Origin: Pseudomonas tohonis
GTDB taxonomy: Bacteria > Pseudomonadota > Gammaproteobacteria > Pseudomonadales > Pseudomonadaceae
Reading direction: 5' to 3'
Length of the DNA: 64,000 bases
Assembly: GCF_012767755.2 (NCBI RefSeq)
Contig: NZ_AP023189.1
Coordinates: 62,001-126,000, forward strand
Shown here piece by piece: positions 28,044 to 36,584 of this stretch. The notes below the pieces were generated by a model that made no database searches, was not told the origin of the DNA, and worked only from the letters and a program-made list of their open reading frames with translations. Position 1 is the first letter of the stretch. Each line of letters begins with the position of its first letter. A program made the position numbers and the translations under genes.

Positions 28044-28334
28044 ATGAAGAAAGTGCTACTCGTCGCAAGCCTTGCGGCGCTGGCCTTTGGCGCTCAGGCC
28101 GCCCAGGATCCGGAAGCGGTTTTCAACCGGGCCTGCGGTGCCTGTCACAACGGTCAACTGCCTATGGCGCCGAAAAAGGGCGACAAGGCCGCCTGGGAGC
28201 CGCGTCTGGCCAAGGGCAACGATGCTCTGGTCAAGAGCGTCACCAATGGTTTGAACGCCATGCCTCCCCGAGGCTTGTGCATGGACTGCAGTGCCGAGGA
28301 CTACCAAGCGGTCATCCAGTGGATGAGCCAATAA
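28044..28334 (+). CDS. Small monoheme cytochrome c (c5-like, PA5491-like)
   Basis: 96 residues with signal peptide MKKVLLVASLAALAFGAQA. Heme motif CGACH at 31-35; likely axial Met in NAMPPRG; and a CMDC pair near the end, typical of the cytochrome c5 disulfide. Periplasmic electron carrier. ATG 28044 starts the signal peptide; upstream ATG codons at 27999 and 28032 are in frame but less likely. Followed 53 nt later by cytochrome c4, so the two probably form one unit. Confidence 0.9.
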   Translation: MKKVLLVASLAALAFGAQAAQDPEAVFNRACGACHNGQLPMAPKKGDKAAWEPRLAKGNDALVKSVTNGLNAMPPRGLCMDCSAEDYQAVIQWMSQ

Positions 28335-28387
28335 TCAAGGTAGCCCGGCGCTAACTCTTTCACCCTTAGCCGTAATTGGATTAGCTG

Positions 28388-28993
28388 ATGAACAAAGTAC
28401 TCGTGAGTCTGCTGTTGACCCTGGGCATCACCGGTCTGGCCCACGCCGCTGGCGACGCCAAAGCCGGTCAGGCGAAAGCTGCCGTATGTGGTGCCTGCCA
28501 TGGTCCGGACGGCAACAGCGCCGCCCCCAACTTCCCGAAACTGGCCGGCCAGGGCGAGCGCTACCTGCTCAAGCAGCTGCACGACATCAAGTCCGGTAAC
28601 CGCCAAGTGCTGGAAATGACCGGCCTGCTGACCAACCTGAGCGACCAGGACCTGGCCGACATCGCCGCCTACTTCTCCAGCCAGTCCGGCAGCGTCGGCG
28701 CCGCCGATCCCAAGCTGGTCGCCCGTGGTGAAGCCCTGTTCCGTGGCGGCAAGCTGGAAGAAGGCATGCCCGCCTGCACCGGTTGCCACTCCCCGAACGG
28801 TGCCGGCAACGCCGCCGCCGGCTTCCCGCACCTGGGTGGCCAGCACGCCCAGTACGTGGCCAAGCAACTGACCGACTTCCGCGAAGGCAACCGCACCAAC
28901 GACGGCGACAGCATGATCATGCGCGCCATCGCCGCGAAGCTGAGCAACAAGGACATCGAAGCCGTGTCCAGCTACATTCAGGGTCTGCACTGA
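28388..28993 (+). CDS. cc4: Diheme cytochrome c4
   Basis: 201 residues with signal peptide MNKVLVSLLLTLGITGLAHA and two homologous cytochrome domains: CGACH at 34-38 and CTGCH at 130-134, each followed by an axial-Met region. Periplasmic or membrane-associated electron donor to terminal oxidases. Length fits the family (about 190-200). Strong terminator after the stop. Matches PA5490. Confidence 0.95.
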   Translation: MNKVLVSLLLTLGITGLAHAAGDAKAGQAKAAVCGACHGPDGNSAAPNFPKLAGQGERYLLKQLHDIKSGNRQVLEMTGLLTNLSDQDLADIAAYFSSQSGSVGAADPKLVARGEALFRGGKLEEGMPACTGCHSPNGAGNAAAGFPHLGGQHAQYVAKQLTDFREGNRTNDGDSMIMRAIAAKLSNKDIEAVSSYIQGLH

Positions 28994-29022
28994 GTCCGAC
29001 CCAGCGGTAGAAATCGGTAAAT

Positions 29023-29049
29023 AAAAGGGTGGCCATGGCCACCCTTTTT
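29023..29049 (+). terminator. Rho-independent terminator after cytochrome c4
   Basis: A perfect dyad AAAAGGGTGGCC/GGCCACCCTTTT with five T after it; it begins 30 nt past the stop. The A run before the stem lets it work in both directions. Confidence 0.92.
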
Positions 29050-29146
29050 CATTGGTTCCGCCGCTACAATTGCCGGAACCCGACGCACCGCGATCGGTCG
29101 AAGCAAGGCCCGCCGCAGAACCATACTGACCGCTTAGGAGTTAAGC

Positions 29147-29776
29147 ATGCGTAACCTGATTCTTTCCGCCGTTCTTGCCAGTGCGAGCCTCTTCGGCATG
29201 ACCGCACAGGCCGAGGACATCCAGGCCGGCAAACAGTACGTCGAACTGAGCAGCCCGGTCCCGGTGTCCAAGCCCGGCAAGATCGAAGTGGTGGAACTGT
29301 TCTGGTACGGCTGCCCCCATTGCTACCAATTCGAACCCACCCTGAACGCCTGGACCGAAAAGCTGCCCGAAGACGTCAACTTCGTGCGCATCCCCGCCAT
29401 GTTCGGCGGCGTGTGGAACGTCCATGGCCAGCTGTTCATCACCCTGGAGAGCATGGGCGTCGAGCACGCCGTGCACAAAGCCGTGTTCGAGGCCATCCAC
29501 AAGGAAGGCAAGAAGCTCTCCACCCCCGACGAGATGGCCGAGTTCCTCGCTGGCCAGGGCGTCGACAAGGCCGCCTTCATCAAGGCCTACAACTCCTTCG
29601 GCGTGAAGAGCCAGATGGAGAAGGCCAAGAAGCTCGCCATGGCGTACCAGATCTCCGGCGTGCCGACCCTGATCGTCAACGGCAAGTACCGCTTCGACAT
29701 CGGCTCCTCCGGAGGCCCCGAGCAGGCCACCCAGGTTGCCGACTTCCTTATCGCCAAGGAGCGCGCCGCGAAGTAA
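29147..29776 (+). CDS. dsbA: Thiol:disulfide interchange protein DsbA
   Basis: Periplasmic oxidase that forms disulfides in exported proteins. 209 residues, signal peptide MRNLILSAVLASASLFGMTAQA, thioredoxin fold with active site Cys56-Pro-His-Cys59 (FWYGCPHCYQFEP) and the cis-Pro loop ISGVPTLIVNGKYR. TAGGAGTTAAGC precedes the start. TACAAT at 29065-29070 is a possible -10. Matches PA5489. Confidence 0.96.
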   Translation: MRNLILSAVLASASLFGMTAQAEDIQAGKQYVELSSPVPVSKPGKIEVVELFWYGCPHCYQFEPTLNAWTEKLPEDVNFVRIPAMFGGVWNVHGQLFITLESMGVEHAVHKAVFEAIHKEGKKLSTPDEMAEFLAGQGVDKAAFIKAYNSFGVKSQMEKAKKLAMAYQISGVPTLIVNGKYRFDIGSSGGPEQATQVADFLIAKERAAK

Positions 29777-29797
29777 GCGGCGCCCGGCAGAGCGAAG

Positions 29798-30676
29798 ATG
29801 CTGCGCCGCTGGAGCAATGATCGCACCGCTGGCCTGCGGACCCCGCAGGTCAACCCGCATTGCGACTCCAGCGGCCTGCCCCAGGACGGCCGGCTCCGGC
29901 TGCTCAGCTTCAACATCCAGGTCGGCATCAGCACCGGCCACTACCGCCACTACCTGACCCGCAGCTGGCAGCACCTGTTGCCCCATGCCGGCCGTGCAGG
30001 CAACCTGCAGCGCATCGGTGCCCTGCTCGGCGATTTCGACCTCGTGGCCCTGCAGGAAGTCGATGGCGGCAGCCTGCGTTCGGGCTACGTCAACCAGGTC
30101 GAGCACCTCGCCCACCTGGCCGCGTTTCCCTTCTGGTACCAGCAGCTCAACCGCAACCTCGGGCGCATCGCCCAGCACAGCAACGGGTTGCTCAGCCGCC
30201 TGCAGCCCACGTGCCTCGAAGACCACCCCCTCCCCGGCCCGCCCGGTCGCGGCGCCATCCTCCTGCGCTTCGGCGAGGGCGAGGACGCGCTGGTGGTGGT
30301 GATGATGCACCTGGCCCTCGGCACCAAGGCCCGTACCCGCCAGCTCGCCTACATCCGCGAGCTGATCGGCGGCTACCGCCACCAGGTGCTGATGGGCGAC
30401 ATGAACACCCACGCCAACGACTTGCTGAAGACCTCGCCCCTGCGTGATCTCGGACTGCTCGCGCCGCAGGTCGAGGCCACCTTCCCGAGCTGGCGCCCAC
30501 AGCGCTGCCTCGACCACATCCTGCTCAGCCCCAGCCTCACCCTGGAGCGCGTGCAGGTGCTCAGCCAACCCATCTCCGACCACCTGCCAGTGGCGGTGGA
30601 CATCCGCTTGCCCGCCTCCCTCGCCGGGGATGCGCTGCCGGCCCTGGTGGACACCCCCCACGGAACACCTTCATGA
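29798..30676 (+). CDS. Endonuclease/exonuclease/phosphatase-fold protein (PA5488-like)
   Basis: 292 residues of the EEP (DNase I-like) superfamily. Motifs in order: [18 protein letters not shown] (metal Glu), [25 protein letters not shown] (catalytic Asp/Asn), DHILLSPSL and SDHLPV (catalytic His). No signal peptide is obvious. The substrate may be nucleic acid or a phosphoester. Its stop overlaps the dgcH start (ATGA), so the two are translated together. Confidence 0.85.
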   Translation: MLRRWSNDRTAGLRTPQVNPHCDSSGLPQDGRLRLLSFNIQVGISTGHYRHYLTRSWQHLLPHAGRAGNLQRIGALLGDFDLVALQEVDGGSLRSGYVNQVEHLAHLAAFPFWYQQLNRNLGRIAQHSNGLLSRLQPTCLEDHPLPGPPGRGAILLRFGEGEDALVVVMMHLALGTKARTRQLAYIRELIGGYRHQVLMGDMNTHANDLLKTSPLRDLGLLAPQVEATFPSWRPQRCLDHILLSPSLTLERVQVLSQPISDHLPVAVDIRLPASLAGDALPALVDTPHGTPS

Positions 30677-32706
30677 GCGACGACGGCCAGCGCTGGAAAG
30701 AAAAGTACCTGCAGAGCCTCGAACAGCAGGAGAAGCTGGAGCGCCGCTGGGACGCCCGCCTCGACCTCTTGCGCCGTGGCCTGGTGCGCAGTTCCCTCGC
30801 CGCCGAGGGCACCGACAAGGCCGTCGACCAGTGCATGCAGGAGCTGCGCGAGATCATCCGTGGCGACCAGATCGACGCCGGCCTCTCCGCTCTGATCCCG
30901 CGCCTGGAAAAGGCCGTGCTCGATTCCGAGCAGCGCCGCCAGCAACGGATCGACCAGAACGTCGGCGCCCTCACCGGGCTGACCAACCAGCTGCTCAAGC
31001 TGGATGTGCCGCGTGACGTGCGCAAGGCCCTCAAGCAGTTCGCCAAGCGCATCGACGAGCGCGCCAGCCAGGCGCGGGAGATGCCCGCCCTCCTAGGCGA
31101 GCTCAGCGGCCTGCAACAGCGCGCCCTCGACGAAATCGTCAATGCCGAATCCGCCACGCCCAGGCCCGGCCTGCTGCAGCGCCTGTTCGGAGGCCAGGGC
31201 GACAGCGCCGAAGAGCCCCAGGAAGCCGGCGCGCCGCTCCCGGGTGGCGAAGCCCTGGCCCCGCCGCCGGCCGTCCCCGCACCCGCCGCGTTGCAGGCGG
31301 CTGCGACGCCTGCCGAGGACGACGGGCCCGCCGCGCCGGTTGCCGGCGCACCCGTCCCCGCGCCTGCCCAGGCCCCGGTGGCCCAGCCAGCGCCGGCCGC
31401 CCCTGCGGCCCCCGAACAACCGGCCCCGCTTCAGGCCGCCGCCGAGGTCGCGCCTGCCGCTGTCCCGGCGCCTGCACCCGCAGCGCCCGCCGCCGCCCCG
31501 GTCGATCCGCTCGCCGTGGAGCCCGTGGCGCCCGTCGCCGCTGTCACCGGCGGCGTGAGCCCGAGCCTGTCCCCGCGCCTCGACAGCCTGCCGCTGCCAG
31601 CGGCGCTGCTCACCGGCGAAGGCGACCCGGGCTACGCGCTGCCCACGCCGCCCGAGCCCGGCTACAGCGCCGTCGCGCCGCACGTCGCCGCCAGCCTGCG
31701 CGGGCTGCTGGACGAACTCGACCTGCCCGAGCGCCACAAGCCCCAGGGCGAAGCCCTGCGCGAGCGCCTGGAGGGCGGCCTGAACTGGTACGAGCTGGTG
31801 CCGGTGCTGGACGACCTCGCCGTGCTGGTGCTGGCCGTGACCAACAGCGAGCACCGCGACTTCGCTATCTACCTCAAGCAGCTCAACGAGCGCCTGGTCG
31901 CCTTCGTCGCCTCTATTTCCGCCGCCCAGGAGGGCTACAGCGAGACCCTGGAAAGCGCCCGCGTGCTCGACGACCAGTTGCGCGAGCAGGTCAGCGACCT
32001 GCAGAGCAGAGTGCAGGACGCCACCGACCTGGACGACCTCAAGCGCGCCGTGGAAAAGCGCCTGGACGGCCTGCTCAGCACCATGAACGACTACCAGCGC
32101 CAGCGCGCCGCCCGCGAAGAAGAAGTCGGCGGCCGTCTCAAGATGCTGGTGGACCGCGTCGCGACCATGGAGCAGGAAGCCAGCGCCTTCCGTGACCATC
32201 TCGAGGAGCAGCGGCAGAAAGCCCTCAGCGACCCCCTCACCGGCCTGCCCAACCGGGCCGCCTGGAGCGAGCGCCTGGAGCTGGAGGTGGCGCGCTGGAA
32301 GCGCTATGGCGGCGAGCTGCTGCTGGCCGTGCTGGACATCGACCACTTCAAGCGCATCAACGACAACTACGGCCACCTGGCCGGCGACAAGGTGCTCAAG
32401 ATCATCGCCGGCGAGATCGCCAAGCGCCTGCGCAAGACCGACTTCATCGCCCGCTTCGGCGGCGAGGAGTTCGTCCTGCTGATTCCCGCGACCCCCCTGG
32501 AGGGTGGGCAGCAACTGCTCGACACCCTGCGCGGGGCCATCGAGCAGTGCCCGTTCCACTTCAAGGGCGAGCCCGTGACCATCACCTTGTCGGGAGGGCT
32601 GGTGTCCTTCGTCGAAGGCGAGAAGGACGACCAGGCGTTCGAGCGCGCCGACCAGGCGCTCTACCGCGCCAAACGCGACGGCCGCAACCGCATCGAGCTG
32701 GGCTGA
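30673..32706 (+). CDS. dgcH: Diguanylate cyclase DgcH (PA5487-like)
   Basis: 677 residues. The N-terminal helical region (about 1-165) is followed by a Pro/Ala-rich linker (about 180-300), a second helical/coiled-coil region (about 330-510) and a GGDEF domain. Active site RFGGEEF is intact, and the inhibitory I-site RKTD lies five residues before it, so product inhibition is expected. No membrane helix is seen. It makes c-di-GMP, which drives biofilm and alginate in pseudomonads. Linked by ATGA to the EEP gene. Matches PA5487 in position. Confidence 0.92.
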   Translation: MSDDGQRWKEKYLQSLEQQEKLERRWDARLDLLRRGLVRSSLAAEGTDKAVDQCMQELREIIRGDQIDAGLSALIPRLEKAVLDSEQRRQQRIDQNVGALTGLTNQLLKLDVPRDVRKALKQFAKRIDERASQAREMPALLGELSGLQQRALDEIVNAESATPRPGLLQRLFGGQGDSAEEPQEAGAPLPGGEALAPPPAVPAPAALQAAATPAEDDGPAAPVAGAPVPAPAQAPVAQPAPAAPAAPEQPAPLQAAAEVAPAAVPAPAPAAPAAAPVDPLAVEPVAPVAAVTGGVSPSLSPRLDSLPLPAALLTGEGDPGYALPTPPEPGYSAVAPHVAASLRGLLDELDLPERHKPQGEALRERLEGGLNWYELVPVLDDLAVLVLAVTNSEHRDFAIYLKQLNERLVAFVASISAAQEGYSETLESARVLDDQLREQVSDLQSRVQDATDLDDLKRAVEKRLDGLLSTMNDYQRQRAAREEEVGGRLKMLVDRVATMEQEASAFRDHLEEQRQKALSDPLTGLPNRAAWSERLELEVARWKRYGGELLLAVLDIDHFKRINDNYGHLAGDKVLKIIAGEIAKRLRKTDFIARFGGEEFVLLIPATPLEGGQQLLDTLRGAIEQCPFHFKGEPVTITLSGGLVSFVEGEKDDQAFERADQALYRAKRDGRNRIELG

Positions 32707-32712
32707 GCCGCC

Positions 32713-34134
32713 TCAGGCGGCGTAGGTGAGGTAGGGCTTCCAGTCTTCCGGCACGCGCTCCAGGCGCGGGTAGTCCAGGGCGTCCAGTTGCAGGCGCGAC
32801 AGCTGGAAGGGCGTGTGCCGCAGCTCCGGCGGCAGCGCACGCAGCTCCGGCAGCCAGAGGCTCACGTAGCTCGCATCCGGGTCGTAGTGACGGGCCTGGC
32901 GCAGGGCATTGAAGGCCTGGCTGCGCTGCGGGTCGCTGGCCACGCCGGCCAGGTACGCCCAGTTGCCCCAGTTGCTCGCCGGGTCGTAGTCCAGCAGGTG
33001 TTCCTCGAACCAGGCCGCGCCGTGGCGCCAGTCCTGCTCCAGGTCGTGCACCAGGTAGGCGGCCACCACCTGCCGGCCACGGTTGGACATGAAGCCCGTG
33101 GCGGCCAGCTCGCGCATGCTGGCGTCCACCAGCGGCATGCCGGTGCGGCCCTGGCACCAGCTCTCGAAACGTTCATCCAGGTGCCGTGGCGCACGCTCGG
33201 TGGCCTTCAGCCCGCCGGCCTCGAACAGCGCGCTGCCGTGGCGCAGCAGGGTCCAGCGGAAATAGTCGCGCCACAGCAGCTGCTGCCAGAGCTGGTGGGT
33301 GGAGGCATTGGCGCCGTACTGCGCCTCGTGACGACGCAGCTCGGCGGCGACGCGCCGTGGCGAGAGGCTGCCGTTGGCCAGCCAGGGGGAGAACTTGGAG
33401 GAGTATTCGCTGCCCACCATGCCGTTGCGGCTGTCCTGGTAACCGCGCACGCCCTGGCTGGTCCACAAGTAGTCGCGCACCCGTGCCAGCGCGGCGGTCT
33501 CGCCACCGGAGAAGGGGAACGCACTGATCGACAGGCTGACCGGCTCGCCCAGCCCCAGGCGGGTCGGCGTCGGCAGGGGTTCGAACAGCGCATCCACCGC
33601 CTCGGGCAGCGGTGGCAGAGACTCGGGGGCCGGCCGCGGCTGGTACACGCTGGGGCGCTGCTCGACCTGCTCGCGGAACTGGCTGAACACCGCCGGCAGC
33701 CGCTCCACCGGCGTCGGCAGCTCCTCGCGGCGCAACAGGCTGTTGCCGGCCAGCTCGCGCAGGCGGATATCGCCCAGGGCCTGGCGCACCTCCTCGACCA
33801 GGGCGCGCTCCCGGGGCGCCACCTCTTCGAGGGTCAGCACCTCGTTCAGGTCCAGGTGCTCCATCAGTGCCGGGATCACCTGCGCAGCGTCGCCCTGCAC
33901 CACCAGCAGGCGCGAGCCGCGCTGGCGCAGCTCGGCGTCCAGGGCGGTAAGGCTTTCCAGCTGGAAGCGGGCGCGGTGCACACCCATGCGGCGGATGCCC
34001 AGGTCGCCCGGGCGCAGCAGCTTCGGGTCGAAGACGAACAGGGGAAGAACCCGGTCGGCCGCCAGCGCGGCCTGCACGGCGGGGGGGTCGTCCAGACGCA
34101 GATCCTGTTTGAACCAGAGCAGATGGCGGCGCAT
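32713..34134 (-). CDS. Cryptochrome DASH / deoxyribodipyrimidine photolyase family
   Basis: 473 residues with the photolyase N-terminal alpha/beta domain (LLWFKQDLRLDDPPAV) and the FAD-binding helical domain. The run QDSRNGMVGSEYSSKFSPWLANGSLSPR (shown in part: GSEYSSKFSPWLA) and LLWRDYFRW are characteristic of DASH cryptochromes, which repair pyrimidine dimers mainly in single-stranded DNA or sense blue light. ASNWGNWAYLAGV near the end is the usual FAD-site helix. I do not recall it between the PA5487- and PA5486-like genes of P. aeruginosa, so it looks accessory. Converges on dgcH with 6 nt between stops. Confidence 0.9.
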   Translation of the reverse strand: MRRHLLWFKQDLRLDDPPAVQAALAADRVLPLFVFDPKLLRPGDLGIRRMGVHRARFQLESLTALDAELRQRGSRLLVVQGDAAQVIPALMEHLDLNEVLTLEEVAPRERALVEEVRQALGDIRLRELAGNSLLRREELPTPVERLPAVFSQFREQVEQRPSVYQPRPAPESLPPLPEAVDALFEPLPTPTRLGLGEPVSLSISAFPFSGGETAALARVRDYLWTSQGVRGYQDSRNGMVGSEYSSKFSPWLANGSLSPRRVAAELRRHEAQYGANASTHQLWQQLLWRDYFRWTLLRHGSALFEAGGLKATERAPRHLDERFESWCQGRTGMPLVDASMRELAATGFMSNRGRQVVAAYLVHDLEQDWRHGAAWFEEHLLDYDPASNWGNWAYLAGVASDPQRSQAFNALRQARHYDPDASYVSLWLPELRALPPELRHTPFQLSRLQLDALDYPRLERVPEDWKPYLTYAA

Positions 34135-34272
34135 GACGTTGATCCTCGGCAGGCATTTCCCTATGCCAACGGATTCCGCTGGCCACTAGAAGTTATAGGC
34201 TTTTCGAAGGCGTTGAACAGTGCCGCCCGGAGGATGACCGGTGGCGTTGCTGCCCTCAGGCCGGGAGCTGCG

Positions 34273-34278
34273 TATAAT
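34273..34278 (+). promoter_or_regulatory. Putative -10 box of the outer membrane protein gene
   Basis: TATAAT, 53 nt before ATG 34331. TTGCTG at 34247-34252 is 20 nt upstream, too far for a good -35, so this may rely on the -10 context. The 196-nt divergent gap shows nothing else clear. Confidence 0.4.
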
Positions 34279-34330
34279 CCGCCCCTTTTTTCGCGGGCCC
34301 TGCCCGCATTCACCTGTGGAGACATCGTCA

Positions 34331-35011
34331 ATGCGTCTTTCCCTTTCGCGTATCGCCAGCTGGTTGGGTGGTTTTGCCCTGACCTTCGGCGCCGTCCAGG
34401 TCGCCGGCAACGAACTGCTGCAACTGCAGGACGGCAACCTGCAGTTCGCCACCCTTCCCTATTCCGCTGGCGAGAGCTTCCTCAGCTTCGCCGCCGAGCG
34501 CCCGGCTTTCACCGCCGGCCTCTCGCCCAAGGCCCTGGCCGACCTGCCCGGCCACACCCCCGCTCCCCTGCGCATGCGCATCGCCGGAGCCCACGCCACC
34601 CCCGCCCCCGGGCAGGGCGGCAACCTGCTCGGCCCCGCCTTCGACCTCCAGGCCCCGGGCTTCGACTACCTGACCCTCAGCCTCTACGACCGCGACGACC
34701 AGGACGAGCCCGGCCACAGCGTGCAGTTCAGCGGTGCCTGGGCCTACGCCTTCCGCCTCGGCGACGCCAGCTGGCTGCTGGACGGCGGCCTCGACTGGGC
34801 CGGCGCCGAAGGCGAGCGCGAGCAGGGCCTGAGCTTCAGCCCGCAGCTGAGCTTCGATGCCGGCGACTACTTCTTCGCCCAGGGTCGCCAGCTGTTCCTC
34901 GGCATCCAGTACCTGCAGCAGAGCGGCGGCTACAGCGAGCTGGACGACGTGCGCGGCAACGCCTCGCGCGACCAGCGCGCGGTCAACACCACCCTCAAGT
35001 ACCACTTCTGA
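34331..35011 (+). CDS. Small outer membrane beta-barrel protein (Tsx-like?)
   Basis: 226 residues. N-terminal signal (MRLSLSRIASWLGGFALTFGAVQVAG) followed by NELLQLQDGNLQFATL, alternating polar/apolar strands and a C-terminal LKYHF ending in Phe as required for barrel assembly. The opening resembles the nucleoside-specific channel (Tsx-like) family, where a W/Q-x-N/D-NSL motif follows the signal, but the match is loose. GGAG at 34317-34320 supports ATG 34331 rather than the upstream ATG at 34241. Channel function is inferred only. Confidence 0.65.
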   Translation: MRLSLSRIASWLGGFALTFGAVQVAGNELLQLQDGNLQFATLPYSAGESFLSFAAERPAFTAGLSPKALADLPGHTPAPLRMRIAGAHATPAPGQGGNLLGPAFDLQAPGFDYLTLSLYDRDDQDEPGHSVQFSGAWAYAFRLGDASWLLDGGLDWAGAEGEREQGLSFSPQLSFDAGDYFFAQGRQLFLGIQYLQQSGGYSELDDVRGNASRDQRAVNTTLKYHF

Positions 35012-35026
35012 CACCCGACCCGGCAC

Positions 35027-35046
35027 GGCGGCGAGACGTCGCCGCC
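35027..35046 (+). terminator. Hairpin after the outer membrane protein gene
   Basis: GGCGGCGA (35027-35034), loop GACG, TCGCCGCC (35039-35046). Perfect 8-bp stem, weak T tract (CCCTTT). Confidence 0.5.
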
Positions 35047-35085
35047 AGCGCCCTTTACACTTCGTCCTTCAGTTGAGGAGCGCCC

Positions 35086-35679
35086 ATGGAAATTCTCGGC
35101 ATCGCCGTGCTGATCTTTCTGGTCACCGACCCGTTCGGCAACATCGCCATCTTCCTCGCCGCACTGAAGAACGTCGCGCCGGAGCGGCGCCTCAAGGTGG
35201 CCCTGCGTGAACTGGTGTTCGCCCTCGGCCTGCTGCTGCTCTTCCTCACCTTCGGCGAGAACATCCTCAGCGGCCTCGGCCTGTCCCGCGAGGCCATCGC
35301 CATCGCCGGCGGCATCATCCTCTTCATCATCGCCCTGCGCCTGATCTTCCCGCGCCCCGAAGGCGTGCTCGGCGACCTGCCCGACGGCGAGCCGATGCTG
35401 GTGCCCCTGGCCACCCCGGCCGTGGCCGGCCCCTCCGCGCTGGCGGTGCTGATGACCCTGCGCAACACCCACCAGGGCGAGCTCTGGGAGCTCTACGTCG
35501 CCGTGCTGGTGGCCTGGGCCTGCACCGCCCTGATCCTGCTCCAGGCCGCCTTCCTGCAGCGCTTCCTCGGCCAGCGCGGCCTCATGGCGGTGGAGCGCCT
35601 GACCGGCATGCTGCTGATCATGCTCAGCGTCGACATGCTCCTGGACAACCTGCAAAGCGTGCTACACATCAGCCCATGA
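35086..35679 (+). CDS. MarC family integral membrane protein (PA5486-like)
   Basis: 197 residues with six membrane segments and family marks FLVTDPFGNIAIFLAALKN and AIAGGIILFIIALRLIFP. MarC/UPF0056 proteins are inner-membrane proteins of unknown role; the old link to multiple antibiotic resistance has not held. RBS GAGGAG before ATG 35086. Its stop overlaps the amidase start (ATGA), so it is coupled to peptidoglycan recycling or remodelling by position. Confidence 0.9.
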   Translation: MEILGIAVLIFLVTDPFGNIAIFLAALKNVAPERRLKVALRELVFALGLLLLFLTFGENILSGLGLSREAIAIAGGIILFIIALRLIFPRPEGVLGDLPDGEPMLVPLATPAVAGPSALAVLMTLRNTHQGELWELYVAVLVAWACTALILLQAAFLQRFLGQRGLMAVERLTGMLLIMLSVDMLLDNLQSVLHISP

Positions 35680-36488
35680 GAACCCTAGCCCTCGGCCTGT
35701 TGCTGGCCCTGCTCGCCGGTTGCGCCAGCGGCCCGCGCATCGACCGCAGCCAGACCTCGGTCAACCAGAACAGCCGCGTGCAGTACGTGGTGCTGCACTA
35801 CACCTCGACCGACCTGGAGCACTCCCTCGCGCTGCTCACCCATGGCGAGGTCAGCGCCCACTACCTGATCGGCGCCCAGCCGCCGACCATCTACCAGCTG
35901 GTGGACGAGAACCGTCGTGCCTGGCACGCCGGCCAGAGCGAATGGCAGGGCCGCACCTGGCTCAACGCGAGCACCATCGGCATCGAGCTGGTCAACGAGG
36001 GCTACGAGCAGACCGCCACCGGGCGCAACTGGCAGCCCTTCGACGACCAGCAGATCGACGCCCTGATCGTGCTGCTCAAGGACATCGTCAAGCGCCACAA
36101 CCTGCCCCTGGGCAGCATCATCGGGCACAGCGACATCGCCCCCCAGCGCAAGGTCGATCCCGGCCCCCTGTTCCCCTGGAAGCGCCTCGCCGACGCCGGC
36201 CTCGTGCCCTGGCCGGAGGCTTCCGCCGTGGCGGTGGAGCAGGCGCGCTTCGCCCAGGCGCTGCCCACCGTCGGCTGGTTCCAGATGCAGCTGGCCCGCC
36301 AGGGCTACCCGGTGCCGCGCAACGGGCAGCTGGACGAGGCCACCCGCAACGTCATCGCCGCGTTCCAGATGAAGTACCGCCCGCACCTGTTCGACGGCCA
36401 GCCCGATGCCGAGACCGCCGCCCTGTTGCTGGTGCTCAACCGCACCCCGGGGGAGAGCCTGCCGCCCCGCCCCGTGACGTTCAATTGA
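35676..36488 (+). CDS. ampDh2: N-acetylmuramoyl-L-alanine amidase AmpDh2, lipoprotein
   Basis: 270 residues. Lipobox LLAGC at about 12-16, amidase_2 domain (about 35-170) with zinc histidines in VVLHYTS and GHSDIAPQRKVDPG, and a C-terminal peptidoglycan-binding domain (about 190-255). It cleaves the amide between N-acetylmuramic acid and the stem peptide and should be anchored to the outer membrane facing the periplasm. Matches PA5485 in type and position. Confidence 0.93.
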   Translation: MRTLALGLLLALLAGCASGPRIDRSQTSVNQNSRVQYVVLHYTSTDLEHSLALLTHGEVSAHYLIGAQPPTIYQLVDENRRAWHAGQSEWQGRTWLNASTIGIELVNEGYEQTATGRNWQPFDDQQIDALIVLLKDIVKRHNLPLGSIIGHSDIAPQRKVDPGPLFPWKRLADAGLVPWPEASAVAVEQARFAQALPTVGWFQMQLARQGYPVPRNGQLDEATRNVIAAFQMKYRPHLFDGQPDAETAALLLVLNRTPGESLPPRPVTFN

Positions 36489-36584
36489 CGCAATGACGCC
36501 GACGCGCGCCGGTCGGCGGCCGGCGCGATGATTTCCTGGCGGTGGGCTATACCTCACTGATCTCGCCAGGACGCGCTTGTCATC